From NCBI GenBank assembly GCA_947470165.1, contig CANISN010000021.1, forward strand, positions 1 through 13,682: 13,682 bases of DNA. The letters are read 5' to 3'. The number at the start of each line of letters is the position of its first letter. Position 1 is the first letter of the stretch. Source of the stretch: Burkholderiaceae bacterium. Its GTDB lineage: Bacteria > Pseudomonadota > Gammaproteobacteria > Burkholderiales > Burkholderiaceae. Position numbers and translations under genes: made by a program. Positions 13,224 through 13,682 of this stretch are shown here, one piece after another. The notes below the pieces were generated by a model. The model was not told the origin of the DNA. It searched no databases and was given only the letters and a program-made list of their open reading frames with translations.

Positions 13224-13682
<459 letters not shown>

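Overview
The window looks like chromosomal DNA of a betaproteobacterium of the Polynucleobacter / Burkholderiaceae type. This is judged from protein character (DUF2244, DUF4149-like and two-repeat YggT proteins, a MpaB/DUF2236 oxygenase), modest GC and dense packing. The genus is inferred from memory of such genomes, not from a search.

Layout: (1) 1-3820 is a ferric-iron ABC transporter: substrate-binding protein (cut by the left edge) and permease on the minus strand, ATPase divergent on the plus strand, with Fur-like sequences in both intergenic gaps. (2) 3888-5629 holds an Rrf2-type regulator, a DUF4149-like membrane protein, a DUF2244 membrane protein and a 48-residue protein with a CPCY motif. 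(3) 5764-7286 is a two-gene unit: a stand-alone LON substrate-binding-domain protein and a MpaB/DUF2236 oxygenase. (4) 7311-7591, minus strand, is a mini-operon of two very small ORFs (34 and 59 residues, the second cysteine-rich) coupled by an ATGA overlap. (5) 7678-11014 is a plus-strand run of alkB, a renalase-like FAD oxidoreductase, glutathione peroxidase, an atypical GTP cyclohydrolase I and an atypical dihydroneopterin aldolase-like protein. It reads as a repair / redox / pterin group. (6) 11011-12276 holds a lone family 2 glycosyltransferase and YggT. (7) 12325-13682 has tRNA-Ser(CGA) and serS (cut by the right edge) with a MazE-like/VapC toxin-antitoxin pair wedged between them.

How the genes work together: the fut genes import ferric iron and are probably Fur-repressed; the futA promoter and a Fur-box match physically overlap. 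The alkB to folB run could deal with oxidative or photo-oxidative damage, with the last two genes making a reduced pterin that need not be folate. The toxin-antitoxin pair has a strong Shine-Dalgarno and a 26-bp near-perfect palindrome as probable autoregulatory operator.

Most of the window is ordinary core genome. The items most deserving a second look are the variant folE/folB pair, the small-ORF mini-operon, the 48-residue CPCY protein and the position of the toxin-antitoxin pair.
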